Assembly: GCF_001513975.1 (NCBI RefSeq)
Contig: NZ_KQ947997.1
Location: forward strand, 62,001 to 126,000
Length of the DNA stretch: 64,000 bases
Source of the DNA: Streptomyces curacoi
Lineage (GTDB): Bacteria; Actinomycetota; Actinomycetes; Streptomycetales; Streptomycetaceae
Direction of reading: 5' to 3'
Made by a program: the position numbers and the translations under genes. The notes under the pieces are model-generated. The model saw only the letters and a program-made list of their open reading frames with translations, had not been told where the DNA came from and made no database searches. Numbering within the stretch: the stretch's first letter is position 1; each line of letters starts with the position of its first letter. Shown piece after piece: positions 1 through 8,772 of this stretch.

Positions 1-318
1 ACCCGGTACGCCGAGGTCGCCGTCGCCGAGCGCCAGTCCTGGACCATGGCCGGCATCTGCCAGGCCGGCGACGTCCTCGGCCTCATCGACGGCGACGTGG
101 CCGTGATCGGCTCGGACGTCACGGCCACCGCCGAGACCGTCCTCGACCGCATGCTCTCGGCCGGCGGCGAACTCGTCACCCTCGTCCTCGGCGACGAGGC
201 GCCCGAGGCGATCGCCGAGCACCTGGAGGCACGCGTGCGTGAGGCCTACCTCGCCGTCGACACGGTGGTGTACCGGGGCGGGCGGCAAGGGGCACTGCTG
301 CTCATCGGCGTGGAGTGA
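1..318 (+). CDS. DAK2/FakA-like protein, C-terminal fragment (5' truncated by window)
   Basis: The frame is open from base 1 and ends at a TGA at 316-318, so only the last 105 residues are present. The segment has the alternating acidic helix and beta pattern of the C-terminal DegV/EDD-like domain of YloV/FakA proteins, including a GDEAPEAIAEHLE stretch and an ending with GRQGALLLIGVE. In this family the N-terminal DAK2 domain phosphorylates fatty acids held by a FakB partner; that part lies outside the window. In Streptomyces, as I recall, this gene directly precedes recG, which fits recG being the next forward gene 5 kb downstream. Assignment rests on family resemblance and synteny rather than a catalytic motif. 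Confidence 0.7.
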   Translation, partial: TRYAEVAVAERQSWTMAGICQAGDVLGLIDGDVAVIGSDVTATAETVLDRMLSAGGELVTLVLGDEAPEAIAEHLEARVREAYLAVDTVVYRGGRQGALLLIGVE

Positions 319-344
319 GCGCCTTGCCGAGCCCGGCGGGGGGG

Positions 345-3278
345 CTAGCGCGGGTCCCGTTCCTCCACCACCTGAAGCATCTGCCCGGCTTCCGCCCGGC
401 GCTCCTCGGCCGCCTCGGCGTTCTCGCCGGAGCCTTCGTACGCCGCCAGCACCGCACGCGCGCGTGCCGCGGCCTGTGCCGGACGGCCCAGGTCGGCCTC
501 CAGCCAGCCCGCGGCGAGTTCGGCGCCGGTGCGGCTGTGCAGGGCCTCGTCGCCGAGGGAGGCGAACACCTCGACGGCCCGGGTCACCTGGGTCAGGGCC
601 GCCTCCAGCGCGGCCCGGATCGACTCGTCCTCGGCGTCCTCGGCGGCGGAACGGGCGAGCAGGTCGCCGAACTGGCGATGGGTCTGACCGAGTTCGGCGG
701 TGAGCCGGTCTCGCGCCTCCTCGTCGTGCGCCGCCGCCAGCGCCGCCGCGCACTCCCCGACCGCGTCGGCCATCAGCTCCGACGCCCTGTCGTCCCGGTC
801 CGCCACGCGCAGCGCCAGCCACGCCCGGGCGCGCAGGGAGCGGACGAGGCCGTGGACGTTGCCGAGGTCGCGCCACAGGGTGCCCGCGCGCGTGTAGGCC
901 TCGTCGGCCTCGGAGAGGAGCCCCGCGTGGCCGAGGGACTCGGCGGCGAGATGGGCGAGCGTGGCGTGGTCGTGCTGCTCGGGCCAGTGCCGGGCGGTCT
1001 CGGCCGCCTGCAGCCGGCGTTCCGCCGCGGCGCGGTGTTCGCCGAGCTCGCTCAGGCAGTCGCCGAGCCACCACTGCGTCTGGACGACCAGGCCCTCGCC
1101 GTGCGTCTCGGCGCTCAGGTCGGGCAGCGCCGACTCCAGCACCTCGGCGGCCTCCGCGAACCGCCCCTGCCGCAGCAGGACCCCGCCGAGCTGGTGCCGC
1201 GCCCAGGCGCCCAGCGTGCGGCTCTCGCCCGCCTCGTCGGCCCAGTGCGCCGCCTGAAGGGCGTGTTCGGCGGCCTCCTCGGGCAGCCCCCGGCCGCCGA
1301 GCACCTCCGCCAGCTGCAGATGCAGCTGGGCCCGCCCCGGGGCCTCCAGATGCGGTCCGCCGTGCTCCAGGGCCGCGCGCAGCGCCCGCTCCGCCTCCGC
1401 GGTGTCGCCGAGATGGTGCGCGAGCCCGGCCAGCCGGGCCTCGTACTCCACCGCGAACCACGGCAGACCCGCTCCGACGAACGCCGCCGAGGCCCGCGCG
1501 AACAGCTCCGCGGCCCGCTCCACGTCCCCGGCGAGCGCCGCCAGCTCCGCGAGCATCGCCTGCGCCTCCGCGGCCCGGGAGGCCAGCCGCACGTCGTCCC
1601 CGGCCCGCCCGTCGACGAGCGCGAGCACCTCACGGGCGGCGGTCTCCGCGTCGGCGAGGACGGCTTGGTCCACCGTGTCCTCGGCCTCGTGCACCCGGCG
1701 CATCAGAATCCGCGCCCGGCTCATCAGCACGGCCGCCGTCTGCCGGACCTCCGTGCCGTCCTCGGCGTACAGCGCGAGCACCCGGTCGTACAGGTCGGTG
1801 ATCGCCGCGAGGGCCTCGGGGAGCTGGCCCGCGAGAGCGCGTACGTAGGCTCCACGCGCGCGTGCCGCCAAGGCCTCCCCGGGGTCGCCCGCCTCCGCGT
1901 ACAGCTCGGCGGCCTGCTCGAACAGGGCGATGCCCTCGGGGCCCAGGTCCATCGCCCGGTGGTCGGCGATCTCCGCCCGGTCGCGGGCGTCCAGCTCGAC
2001 GCCCTCGGCAGCCCGCGACACCGCCGCCCAGGCCTCGACGGCGTTCGGCTGCAGGGTGTCCGACAGCCGCCGCGCCTCGGCGAGCAGCGTGGACAGATCG
2101 GGCTCCGCGTGCTCGGGCACGCCGGCCCTGGCCGCCGCGGGCGCCGCCACTGTCGTCGTCCGCACCGCCGTACGCACCCCCAGCGGCAGCCGCTCCACCA
2201 GTGGCCGCTGTGCCATACGCGCGCGTGCCCGCTCGCTGATGTGCGCCGTGCCGTTGCGCTCGTCGAAGCGCGCGGCCAGCGCGAGGGCCTCCCCGCGCGC
2301 GTGGGCGGCGAGTTCGCGAGCGGTCCAGCCACGGCCCGCCGGGCCCGGCACCTGCTGATCACCCAGCCCGAGCGTGCTCAAGCGGTCCATGAGCAGGGCC
2401 ACCACCGCCATGAAGTCCAGCTTGCTGCGCGGATGCCCGTCGTCCGTGAAGTACGCCGGCCGCTCCGCGAGCAGCTCCAGGCCGCGCGCCTCGTTCCCGG
2501 TCAGCGCGCAGAACTCCACGTGGTCCGCGTACGCCCCGCGCATGCTCTCCATGGCCCGCACGAGCCTGAAGCCCCGCAGATGGTTGGCGCGGGCCTCGTC
2601 CTCGCGGCCCAGGCGCAGCAGCGGCACCAGGGAGGACGCGAGGACCGTGTGCGGCTCGTGGGCGCACGTGAACTCGCCCTCCAGGACCGGCCCCCACAGC
2701 CGCAGCGCCGCCACGTCCCGGCCCCGCTCCGCCTGCCACCACCCCTGCCCGTGCAGCTCGCAGGCGTGGCAGTCGGCCATGCTGTCCCGGTCGGCGGCCA
2801 GCCAGGCGGCGTACGCCCGCTCGGCCCGGGCCACGTCCCCGACATGCGCGGCCACGCTGAACTCGGCGCTGCGAACGGCCCGTTCGGAGTGCCCGGCGAG
2901 CCGGTAGCGGTGCTCCATCTCACCGAGCCACTTCTCGATCGAGGCCAGCGGGATGTGCGGCTGGTCGAGCATGCCGGACGACATCCACTTGAAGACCCAG
3001 TGCAGCGAGTGCGTCTCGTCCTCGTCGAAGTCCTCGGGCCGCTCGTCCCACATGCGCAGCAGACGCGCGAAGGGGACGAACATCTTCGCCTTCTCCGAGC
3101 TGTAGTTGTAGACCTTCAGCTGGTGTCCGAGCGCCTCGATCACGGCGAGCGGGATGTTCAGCTTCTCGGCCTCGGCGAGCAGCCGCTCCGCGCGCGCGTT
3201 GCGGGCGGGACCCTCCGGCTGCTCGCCGTTCTCCGCCATCGCCCGGCGCAGTGAGTCGAAGTCCGTGATCTCGCCCAT
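345..3278 (-). CDS. large tetratricopeptide-repeat protein paired with HSP90-like ATPase
   Basis: A 977-residue, alanine- and leucine-rich, predicted all-helical protein. From about residue 400 to the end it is a run of TPR-like helix pairs with recurring A-x-x-L-x-x-A and G-x-x-x-E-A signatures. The N-terminal ~130 residues are not repeat-like and hold a tryptophan-rich patch (HWVFKWM). I chose the ATG at 3278 because its bases overlap the TGA of the upstream HSP90 gene (ATGA) and a GAGGAGG Shine-Dalgarno lies just before it; an in-frame start 30 bp further upstream is less likely. There is no signal peptide or membrane segment, so it should be cytosolic. The coupling suggests it is a client scaffold or co-chaperone of the HSP90 protein, which is inference; no enzymatic domain is visible. 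Confidence 0.75.
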   Translation of the reverse strand: MGEITDFDSLRRAMAENGEQPEGPARNARAERLLAEAEKLNIPLAVIEALGHQLKVYNYSSEKAKMFVPFARLLRMWDERPEDFDEDETHSLHWVFKWMSSGMLDQPHIPLASIEKWLGEMEHRYRLAGHSERAVRSAEFSVAAHVGDVARAERAYAAWLAADRDSMADCHACELHGQGWWQAERGRDVAALRLWGPVLEGEFTCAHEPHTVLASSLVPLLRLGREDEARANHLRGFRLVRAMESMRGAYADHVEFCALTGNEARGLELLAERPAYFTDDGHPRSKLDFMAVVALLMDRLSTLGLGDQQVPGPAGRGWTARELAAHARGEALALAARFDERNGTAHISERARARMAQRPLVERLPLGVRTAVRTTTVAAPAAARAGVPEHAEPDLSTLLAEARRLSDTLQPNAVEAWAAVSRAAEGVELDARDRAEIADHRAMDLGPEGIALFEQAAELYAEAGDPGEALAARARGAYVRALAGQLPEALAAITDLYDRVLALYAEDGTEVRQTAAVLMSRARILMRRVHEAEDTVDQAVLADAETAAREVLALVDGRAGDDVRLASRAAEAQAMLAELAALAGDVERAAELFARASAAFVGAGLPWFAVEYEARLAGLAHHLGDTAEAERALRAALEHGGPHLEAPGRAQLHLQLAEVLGGRGLPEEAAEHALQAAHWADEAGESRTLGAWARHQLGGVLLRQGRFAEAAEVLESALPDLSAETHGEGLVVQTQWWLGDCLSELGEHRAAAERRLQAAETARHWPEQHDHATLAHLAAESLGHAGLLSEADEAYTRAGTLWRDLGNVHGLVRSLRARAWLALRVADRDDRASELMADAVGECAAALAAAHDEEARDRLTAELGQTHRQFGDLLARSAAEDAEDESIRAALEAALTQVTRAVEVFASLGDEALHSRTGAELAAGWLEADLGRPAQAAARARAVLAAYEGSGENAEAAEERRAEAGQMLQVVEERDPR

Positions 3279-5122
3279 CAGCGGCCCTCCTCGCCGTTCG
3301 TGGCCCACTCCAGCAGACCGATGAAGGCCCGGTTCAGCAGCGCCGAGTCGGCGGGCCTGAGCGGGCGCTGCGCCATCAGCAGGGCCTGGCCGTAGAGGGA
3401 CTCGGTGGCGGTGCCGATCAGTTCCCGGTCACCCAGGGAGCTGATCCTGCGGACCAGGGGGCTGAGGTGGTTGAGCACGAGCCGCGCGCGGGGGGCGCTG
3501 CCGCGCAGCGAGCCGAGGATGCCCGCCCACAGGTCGTCGGCCTGCTCCTCCGCCTCCGCACGGGCCTGCTCGTGCCGGGCCGCCCGGTCGTCGAGGTGCA
3601 GCGCGGGCACGGACAGCGGATGGAAGGCGCGCAGGACGACGTCACAGCCCAGCGGGTCGAGCTTGGCCCGCGCGGCCGCCAGGAAGCCCGACAGGGCCAG
3701 CTCCTCGGCCGGATCGACGCAGTCCAGGTGGGCGGTCACGGTGTCCGCGTCCAGTTCGGCGACCACGGTGCCCGGCCGTACCGAAGGCAGCGCCTCGACC
3801 AGCTCACTGTCGTACGTGTAACCGCCGTTGATCACCCCGACGCCCTGCGCCGACGCGATCGGCGCGACCTGCCGGTACTCCTCGACGGTCCGCGTGAAGT
3901 GCACCACCGGGTGCCGCTGCGCGAACTCCTCCAGGGACAGCCGTCCGTCCGTCGTCTCGAACGGCAGCCACGGCAGCATCGTGCGCAGCATCTCCTTGTC
4001 GTGCCGCGCGAGGGACTTCACGCCCAGGTGATGCACGGCCAGGAAGGCCGCCAGCCGTTCCGGGTCACCGGCCGCCAGAGCCGTCAGCCAGGACCGAATC
4101 CTTTCGCCCAGCGCCTCCCGCACGGCCGCCAGCGTCTCGTCCTCGTACAGCGACTCCCGCGAGGCCGTGGGCCGCAGGCTGTCCGTGTCGAGCACGCACC
4201 GCACGAAGAACGCCCAGTCCGGCAGCAGCTGTTCGGCCCGCTCGGTCAGCAGCATGCCCTTGAGATGGACGCGATGACCGGCTCGCTGGGCCGGGCTGAC
4301 CGCCGAGGGCAGGACGTACGCCACCCCGCGGATCCCGGCGAGCGGCACGTCCAGCTCGATCGAGTCCAGCGGGGTGAAGCCGAACAGGTCGTGACAGTGC
4401 CGGGCCAGGGCCACCCTCCGGGTGGCGGGGGACTGGTACGGCCGGTCCCAGGGCGCGGGCAGGTCGGTGACCGCCTCGCCGCCGACCCGGACGTCGTACG
4501 GCAGCAGCGAGCCGAAGTCGCGCGCCAGCGCCAGGACCCGGTCCTCGGCCAGCCACTCGGCGGCCCCGGCCCGCGCCACCAGGTGCACGGTCGTGCCCGG
4601 TTCGGCGCGGGCGTCGTCCGGCAGCGTCCGCACGGTGTACGAACCGTCGTCCGTCGCCGTCCACTCCACGGGCGCCGCGTCCGGCGTACGGGAGCTGCGG
4701 CTGACGACGCGGATCCGCTCGGCGACCACGAAACAGGCCAGCAGGCCGATGCCGAACTGCCCGAGGAACTCGGACCGGGCCTCCTGCAGCCCCTCGGCAC
4801 GCTTGGAGCTGCGCCCGATGGTCGCGAGGAGGCTGTGCACGTCCGCCTCGGTGAGCCCGACCCCGGAGTCCTCGACCCGCAGGGCGCCCGACTCGGCGTA
4901 CAGCCGCACCACGGCGGGCGCGCCCGGCTCCTCGGCGCGCCTGGCGGTGATGGCGTCGACGGCGTTCTGCAACAGCTCGCGCAGGTAGACCTTCGGGCTG
5001 GAGTAGAGGTGATGGGACAGCAGGTCCACCAGACCACGCAGGTCGACCTGGAACGTATGAGGTGTCTGGGGTGAGCGGGGAGGCTGAGGTGCCTGGGATG
5101 GCTGTGAGGTCTGGGAGTCCAT
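3278..5122 (-). CDS. HSP90-family (HtpG-like) molecular chaperone
   Basis: A 614-residue GHKL ATPase. The ATP site shows ELLQNAVDA at about 49-57 (E49, N53), DSGVGL at 85-90, GQFGIG at 121-126 and a G-T-T-V-H strand near 173. The middle domain has the HSP90-type segment FVRCVLDTDSL followed by SRESL. Length matches bacterial HtpG (about 620). The N-terminal 20 residues are a low-complexity Gln/Pro/Ser stretch with no good Shine-Dalgarno upstream, so the true start may be somewhat downstream, near the conserved TFQVDLRGL. The C-terminus ends in NGEEGR, not the EEVD that recruits eukaryotic TPR co-chaperones. It is translationally coupled to the TPR gene downstream and diverges from recG across 192 bp. 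Sequence divergence from canonical HtpG suggests a specialised paralogue. Confidence 0.88.
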   Translation of the reverse strand: MDSQTSQPSQAPQPPRSPQTPHTFQVDLRGLVDLLSHHLYSSPKVYLRELLQNAVDAITARRAEEPGAPAVVRLYAESGALRVEDSGVGLTEADVHSLLATIGRSSKRAEGLQEARSEFLGQFGIGLLACFVVAERIRVVSRSSRTPDAAPVEWTATDDGSYTVRTLPDDARAEPGTTVHLVARAGAAEWLAEDRVLALARDFGSLLPYDVRVGGEAVTDLPAPWDRPYQSPATRRVALARHCHDLFGFTPLDSIELDVPLAGIRGVAYVLPSAVSPAQRAGHRVHLKGMLLTERAEQLLPDWAFFVRCVLDTDSLRPTASRESLYEDETLAAVREALGERIRSWLTALAAGDPERLAAFLAVHHLGVKSLARHDKEMLRTMLPWLPFETTDGRLSLEEFAQRHPVVHFTRTVEEYRQVAPIASAQGVGVINGGYTYDSELVEALPSVRPGTVVAELDADTVTAHLDCVDPAEELALSGFLAAARAKLDPLGCDVVLRAFHPLSVPALHLDDRAARHEQARAEAEEQADDLWAGILGSLRGSAPRARLVLNHLSPLVRRISSLGDRELIGTATESLYGQALLMAQRPLRPADSALLNRAFIGLLEWATNGEEGR

Positions 5123-5314
5123 CGTCGCTGCGCCGGTGGGGGGACGTTCGCGTCGGCGCGGGGTCGGGCGGCCCCGGTGAAGCGGTGACCGCGGAAAGGA
5201 TGGCCGGAGCGCGCCATCCTAGAGCCGGATCGAGCCGTCCGACCAGGGGCTTCCGGGACGTTTCCGGCACGGCCGCCGCGACCTCTACGGCAATTGTCAG
5301 TGCCGTGGTGTGGA

Positions 5315-7522
5315 ATGGATCTCGTGCCCGCACTGGAACAACCACTGAAGAAAGTGCTCGGCCCTCCCACCGCGAAGGTGATGGCCGAGCACCTCGGCCT
5401 GCACACCGTCGGCGACCTCCTGCACCACTACCCCCGCAGATACGAGGAGCGCGGCCAGCTCACCCACCTCGCCGACCTCCCCATGGACGAGCACGTCACG
5501 GTCGTGGCCCAGGTCGCCGACGCCCGCCTGCACACCTTCGCCTCCACCAAGGCCCCGCGGGGCAAGGGCCAGCGCCTCGAAGTCACGATCACGGACGGCA
5601 GCGGCCGCCTCCAACTCGTCTTCTTCGGCAACGGCGTTCACAAGCCGCACAAGGAGCTGCTGCCGGGCACACGCGCGATGTTCGCGGGCAAGGTCTCCGT
5701 CTTCAACCGCCGTCTGCAACTGGCGCATCCGGCGTACGAGTTGCTGCGCGGTGACGCGGAGGAAACCGTCGAGACATGGGCGGGCGCCCTGATCCCCATC
5801 TACCCGGCCACCGCCAAACTGGAGTCCTGGAAGATCGGCAAGGCGGTCCAGACGGTCCTGCCCAGTGTCCAGGAGGCCGTCGATCCGCTCCCGGACTCCC
5901 TCCGCGAGGGCCGCGGCCTGGTCTCCCTTCCCGAGGCCCTGCTCAAGATCCACCGCCCGCACACCAAGGCGGACATCGAGGACGCCCGCTCGCGCCTCAA
6001 GTGGGACGAGGCCTTCGTCCTGCAGGTGGCCCTCGCCCGCCGCCGCCGCGCCGACGCCCAGCTCCCCGCGGTCGCCCGCAAGCCCCAGCCGAACGGCCTC
6101 CTCGCGGCCTTCGACGACCGCCTCCCCTTCACCCTCACCGAGGGCCAGCAGAAGGTCTCCAAGGAAATCTTCGACGACCTGGCGACGGAGCATCCGATGC
6201 ACCGCCTGCTCCAGGGGGAAGTGGGCTCCGGAAAGACGATGGTGGCCCTGCGCGCCATGCTCGCCGTCGTCGACGCGGGCGGTCAGGCCGCCATGCTCGC
6301 GCCCACCGAAGTACTCGCCCAGCAGCACCACCGCTCGATCGTCGAGATGATGGGCGAACTCGCCGAGGGCGGAATGCTGGGCGGCGCCGACCAGGCCACG
6401 AAGGTGGTCCTGCTGACCGGGTCCATGGGCGCCGCCGCCCGCCGCCAGGCCCTGCTCGACCTCGTCACCGGTGAGGCCGGGATCGTGATCGGCACGCACG
6501 CGTTGATCGAGGACAAGGTCCAGTTCCACGACCTCGGCCTGGTCGTCGTCGACGAACAGCACCGCTTCGGCGTCGAACAGCGCGACGCCCTGCGCGGCAA
6601 GGGCAAGCAGCCGCCCCACCTGCTCGTCATGACGGCTACGCCCATCCCCCGCACGGTCGCCATGACCGTCTTCGGTGACCTGGAGACCTCGGTCCTCGAC
6701 CAGCTCCCCGCCGGCCGCTCACCCATCGCCTCCCATGTCGTCCCGGCCGCGGACAAGCCCCACTTCCTCGCCCGCGCCTGGGAACGGGTGCGGGAAGAGG
6801 TCGAGAACGGCCATCAGGCGTACGTCGTCTGCCCCCGCATCGGCGACGAGGAGGACGACCCGAAGAAGGCCGGCAAGAAGAAGTCCCCGGAGGACGAGGC
6901 CGACAAGCGCCCGCCGCTCGCGGTCCTCGACGTGGCGGACCAGCTCGCCAAGGGGCCTCTCCAAGGCCTCGGGGTGGAGGTCCTGCACGGCCGTATGGCA
7001 CCGGACGACAAGGACGCCGTCATGCGCCGCTTCGCCGCCGGCGAGACAGACGTCCTGGTCGCCACGACGGTCATCGAGGTCGGCGTGAACGTCCCGAACG
7101 CCACCGCCATGGTGATCATGGACGCCGACCGCTTCGGCGTCTCCCAGCTCCACCAGCTGCGCGGCCGGGTGGGCCGAGGCTCCGCACCCGGCCTCTGTCT
7201 CCTGGTCACCGACATGCCGGAGGCCAGCGCGGCCCGCCAGCGCCTGAACGCGGTCGCCTCCACCCTCGACGGCTTCGAACTCTCCCGCATCGACCTGGAA
7301 CAGCGCCGCGAGGGGGACGTCCTGGGGCAGGCGCAGTCGGGCGCTCGTTCCTCGCTGCGGGTTCTCGCGGTCATCGAGGACGAGGAGATCATCGCCGAGG
7401 CACGGGAGGAGGCGGCGAGGCTGGTGGCCACCGACCCTGAGCTGACGCAGCTTCCCGGCCTACGGACGGCCCTGGACGCCCTCTTGGACGAGGAAAGGGA
7501 GCAGTACTTGGAAAAGGGGTGA
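5315..7522 (+). CDS. recG: ATP-dependent DNA helicase RecG
   Basis: A 735-residue SF2 helicase that reverses stalled forks and migrates Holliday junctions. An N-terminal wedge/OB domain (to about 180) is followed by Walker A GEVGSGKT at 301-308, the RecG-specific DEQH box at 413-416 with the trailing RFGVEQR, a T-A-T-P-I-P-R-T motif, and the C-terminal QLHQLRGRVGR motif. An acidic/lysine-rich insertion (about residues 512-530) splits the second RecA domain. I chose the ATG at 5315 because MDLVPALEQPL matches the usual Streptomyces N-terminus; an in-frame upstream start at 5294 adds residues not typical of the family. It diverges from the HSP90-like gene. Confidence 0.95.
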   Translation: MDLVPALEQPLKKVLGPPTAKVMAEHLGLHTVGDLLHHYPRRYEERGQLTHLADLPMDEHVTVVAQVADARLHTFASTKAPRGKGQRLEVTITDGSGRLQLVFFGNGVHKPHKELLPGTRAMFAGKVSVFNRRLQLAHPAYELLRGDAEETVETWAGALIPIYPATAKLESWKIGKAVQTVLPSVQEAVDPLPDSLREGRGLVSLPEALLKIHRPHTKADIEDARSRLKWDEAFVLQVALARRRRADAQLPAVARKPQPNGLLAAFDDRLPFTLTEGQQKVSKEIFDDLATEHPMHRLLQGEVGSGKTMVALRAMLAVVDAGGQAAMLAPTEVLAQQHHRSIVEMMGELAEGGMLGGADQATKVVLLTGSMGAAARRQALLDLVTGEAGIVIGTHALIEDKVQFHDLGLVVVDEQHRFGVEQRDALRGKGKQPPHLLVMTATPIPRTVAMTVFGDLETSVLDQLPAGRSPIASHVVPAADKPHFLARAWERVREEVENGHQAYVVCPRIGDEEDDPKKAGKKKSPEDEADKRPPLAVLDVADQLAKGPLQGLGVEVLHGRMAPDDKDAVMRRFAAGETDVLVATTVIEVGVNVPNATAMVIMDADRFGVSQLHQLRGRVGRGSAPGLCLLVTDMPEASAARQRLNAVASTLDGFELSRIDLEQRREGDVLGQAQSGARSSLRVLAVIEDEEIIAEAREEAARLVATDPELTQLPGLRTALDALLDEEREQYLEKG

Positions 7523-7525
7523 AGT

Positions 7526-7581
7526 GCGGCGCCCCGTAAGGGGCGCGGGGAACTGCGCGAGCAACCACGACGGACCTGCTG
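7526..7581 (+). repeat. dispersed intergenic repeat with GGGGCGCGGGGAACTG core
   Basis: Just after recG, a perfect stem GCGCCCC/GGGGCGC with a GTAA loop (7529-7546) leads into a core reading GGGGCGCGGGGAACTGCGCG and then an AACCACGACGG segment. The same core recurs inside smc at 20904-20945. I recognise this as a very common dispersed element of Streptomyces intergenic regions (recollection, not a search result). The stem may serve as the recG terminator. Confidence 0.7.
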
Positions 7582-7621
7582 TCAAACTGAATCCGTAACC
7601 ACCCGCGAACAAGGACCGAAG

Positions 7622-8209
7622 ATGACCCGCGTGATCGCCGGCGCAGCCGGCGGACGTCGCCTGGCAGTCCCGCCAGGGACCGGCACCCGCCCAACCTCCG
7701 ACCGCGCACGCGAGGGCCTCTTCTCCACCTGGCAGTCCCTCCTGGGCGGCCCCCTGGACGGCGAGCGGGTCCTCGACCTGTACGCGGGTTCAGGCGCCGT
7801 GGGCCTGGAAGCCCTCTCCCGCGGCGCCGGCCACACCCTCCTCGTCGAGGCCGATGCCCGCGCGGCCCGCATCGTCCGCGAGAACGTCAGGAATCTCGGC
7901 CTCCCCGGCGCCGAGGTGAGGGCGGGCAAAGCCGAACAGATCATCCAGGCACCGCCGCCGGCCGAGCCGTACGACATCGTCTTCCTCGACCCGCCGTACC
8001 GCGTCTCAGATCACGATCTTCGCGAGATTCTGCTCACACTCCGCTCGGGGGGCTGGCTCGCGCCCGAGGCGCTCGTCACCGTGGAGCGCAGCACCAGAGG
8101 CGGCGAATTCAGGTGGCCGGACGGCTTCGAGGCGATCCGGGCCCGTCGCTACGGCGAGGGAACGTTTTGGTACGGTCGCGCCGCCTCTACGTGCGAAGAC
8201 GCACGATGA
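7622..8209 (+). CDS. rsmD: 16S rRNA (guanine(966)-N(2))-methyltransferase
   Basis: A 195-residue class I SAM methyltransferase. It has the family N-terminus MTRVIAGAAGGRRL, the T-R-P-T-S-D-R-A-R-E-G-L-F-S segment, motif I DLYAGSGAVGLE near 55-66, and the N2-guanine catalytic motif DPPY near 122-125. It methylates G966 of 16S rRNA. An AAGGA Shine-Dalgarno lies upstream of the ATG. The neighbour coaD follows closely, the usual actinobacterial rsmD-coaD pair. Confidence 0.93.
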   Translation: MTRVIAGAAGGRRLAVPPGTGTRPTSDRAREGLFSTWQSLLGGPLDGERVLDLYAGSGAVGLEALSRGAGHTLLVEADARAARIVRENVRNLGLPGAEVRAGKAEQIIQAPPPAEPYDIVFLDPPYRVSDHDLREILLTLRSGGWLAPEALVTVERSTRGGEFRWPDGFEAIRARRYGEGTFWYGRAASTCEDAR

Positions 8210-8235
8210 CCGGACCGGAGAGCGAGGGATCACAA

Positions 8236-8715
8236 GTGCGCCGCGCCGTATGTCCCGGGTCGTTCGACCCGATCACCAACGGACACCTCGACATCATTTC
8301 CCGCGCCTCCAGGCTGTACGACGAGGTCTACGTCGCGGTCATGATCAACAAGTCCAAGAGGGGCCTGTTCGAGGTCGACGAGCGGATCGACCTGATCCGC
8401 CAGGTCACCGCCGAGTACCCGAACGTCCGGGTCGAGGCCTTCCACGGCCTCCTCGTCGACTACTGCAAGCAGCGTGAGATCCCGGCCATCGTCAAGGGCC
8501 TGCGCGCGGTCAGCGACTTCGACTACGAGCTGCAGATGGCCCAGATGAACAACGGCCTGTCGGGTGTGGAGACGCTCTTCGTGCCGACCAACCCGACCTA
8601 CAGCTTCCTCTCCTCCTCCCTGGTCAAGGAGGTCGCCACCTGGGGCGGCGACGTCTCCCACCTGGTGCCGCCGGTCGTCCTGGAGGCCCTCAACCAGCGC
8701 CTGCGCAAGGACTGA
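8236..8715 (+). CDS. coaD: phosphopantetheine adenylyltransferase
   Basis: A 159-residue nucleotidyltransferase that converts 4'-phosphopantetheine and ATP to dephospho-CoA, the penultimate step of coenzyme A synthesis. The T/HxGH-type active site is P-G-S-F-D-P-I-T-N-G-H near the N-terminus, and the C-terminal S-S-S-L-V-K-E motif is intact. GTG 8236 is chosen because it gives the standard MRRAVCPGSFDP start and is preceded by AGCGAGGGA; an upstream ATG at 8206 would add ten unconserved residues and overlap rsmD. Confidence 0.94.
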   Translation: MRRAVCPGSFDPITNGHLDIISRASRLYDEVYVAVMINKSKRGLFEVDERIDLIRQVTAEYPNVRVEAFHGLLVDYCKQREIPAIVKGLRAVSDFDYELQMAQMNNGLSGVETLFVPTNPTYSFLSSSLVKEVATWGGDVSHLVPPVVLEALNQRLRKD

Positions 8716-8772
8716 TGGGGCTACAGTCGTCCCGTCCGTCTCCAACACAGCTGTAGAGAGTGGCGAGCACAG

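Noticed and set aside
315..3254. Long forward-strand open frame (about 980 codons) opposite the TPR gene
   Set aside because: It is the antisense mirror of a high-GC gene. It has no recognisable domain and very high Arg/Pro/Gly content, and the reverse frame has a coupled start and Shine-Dalgarno.
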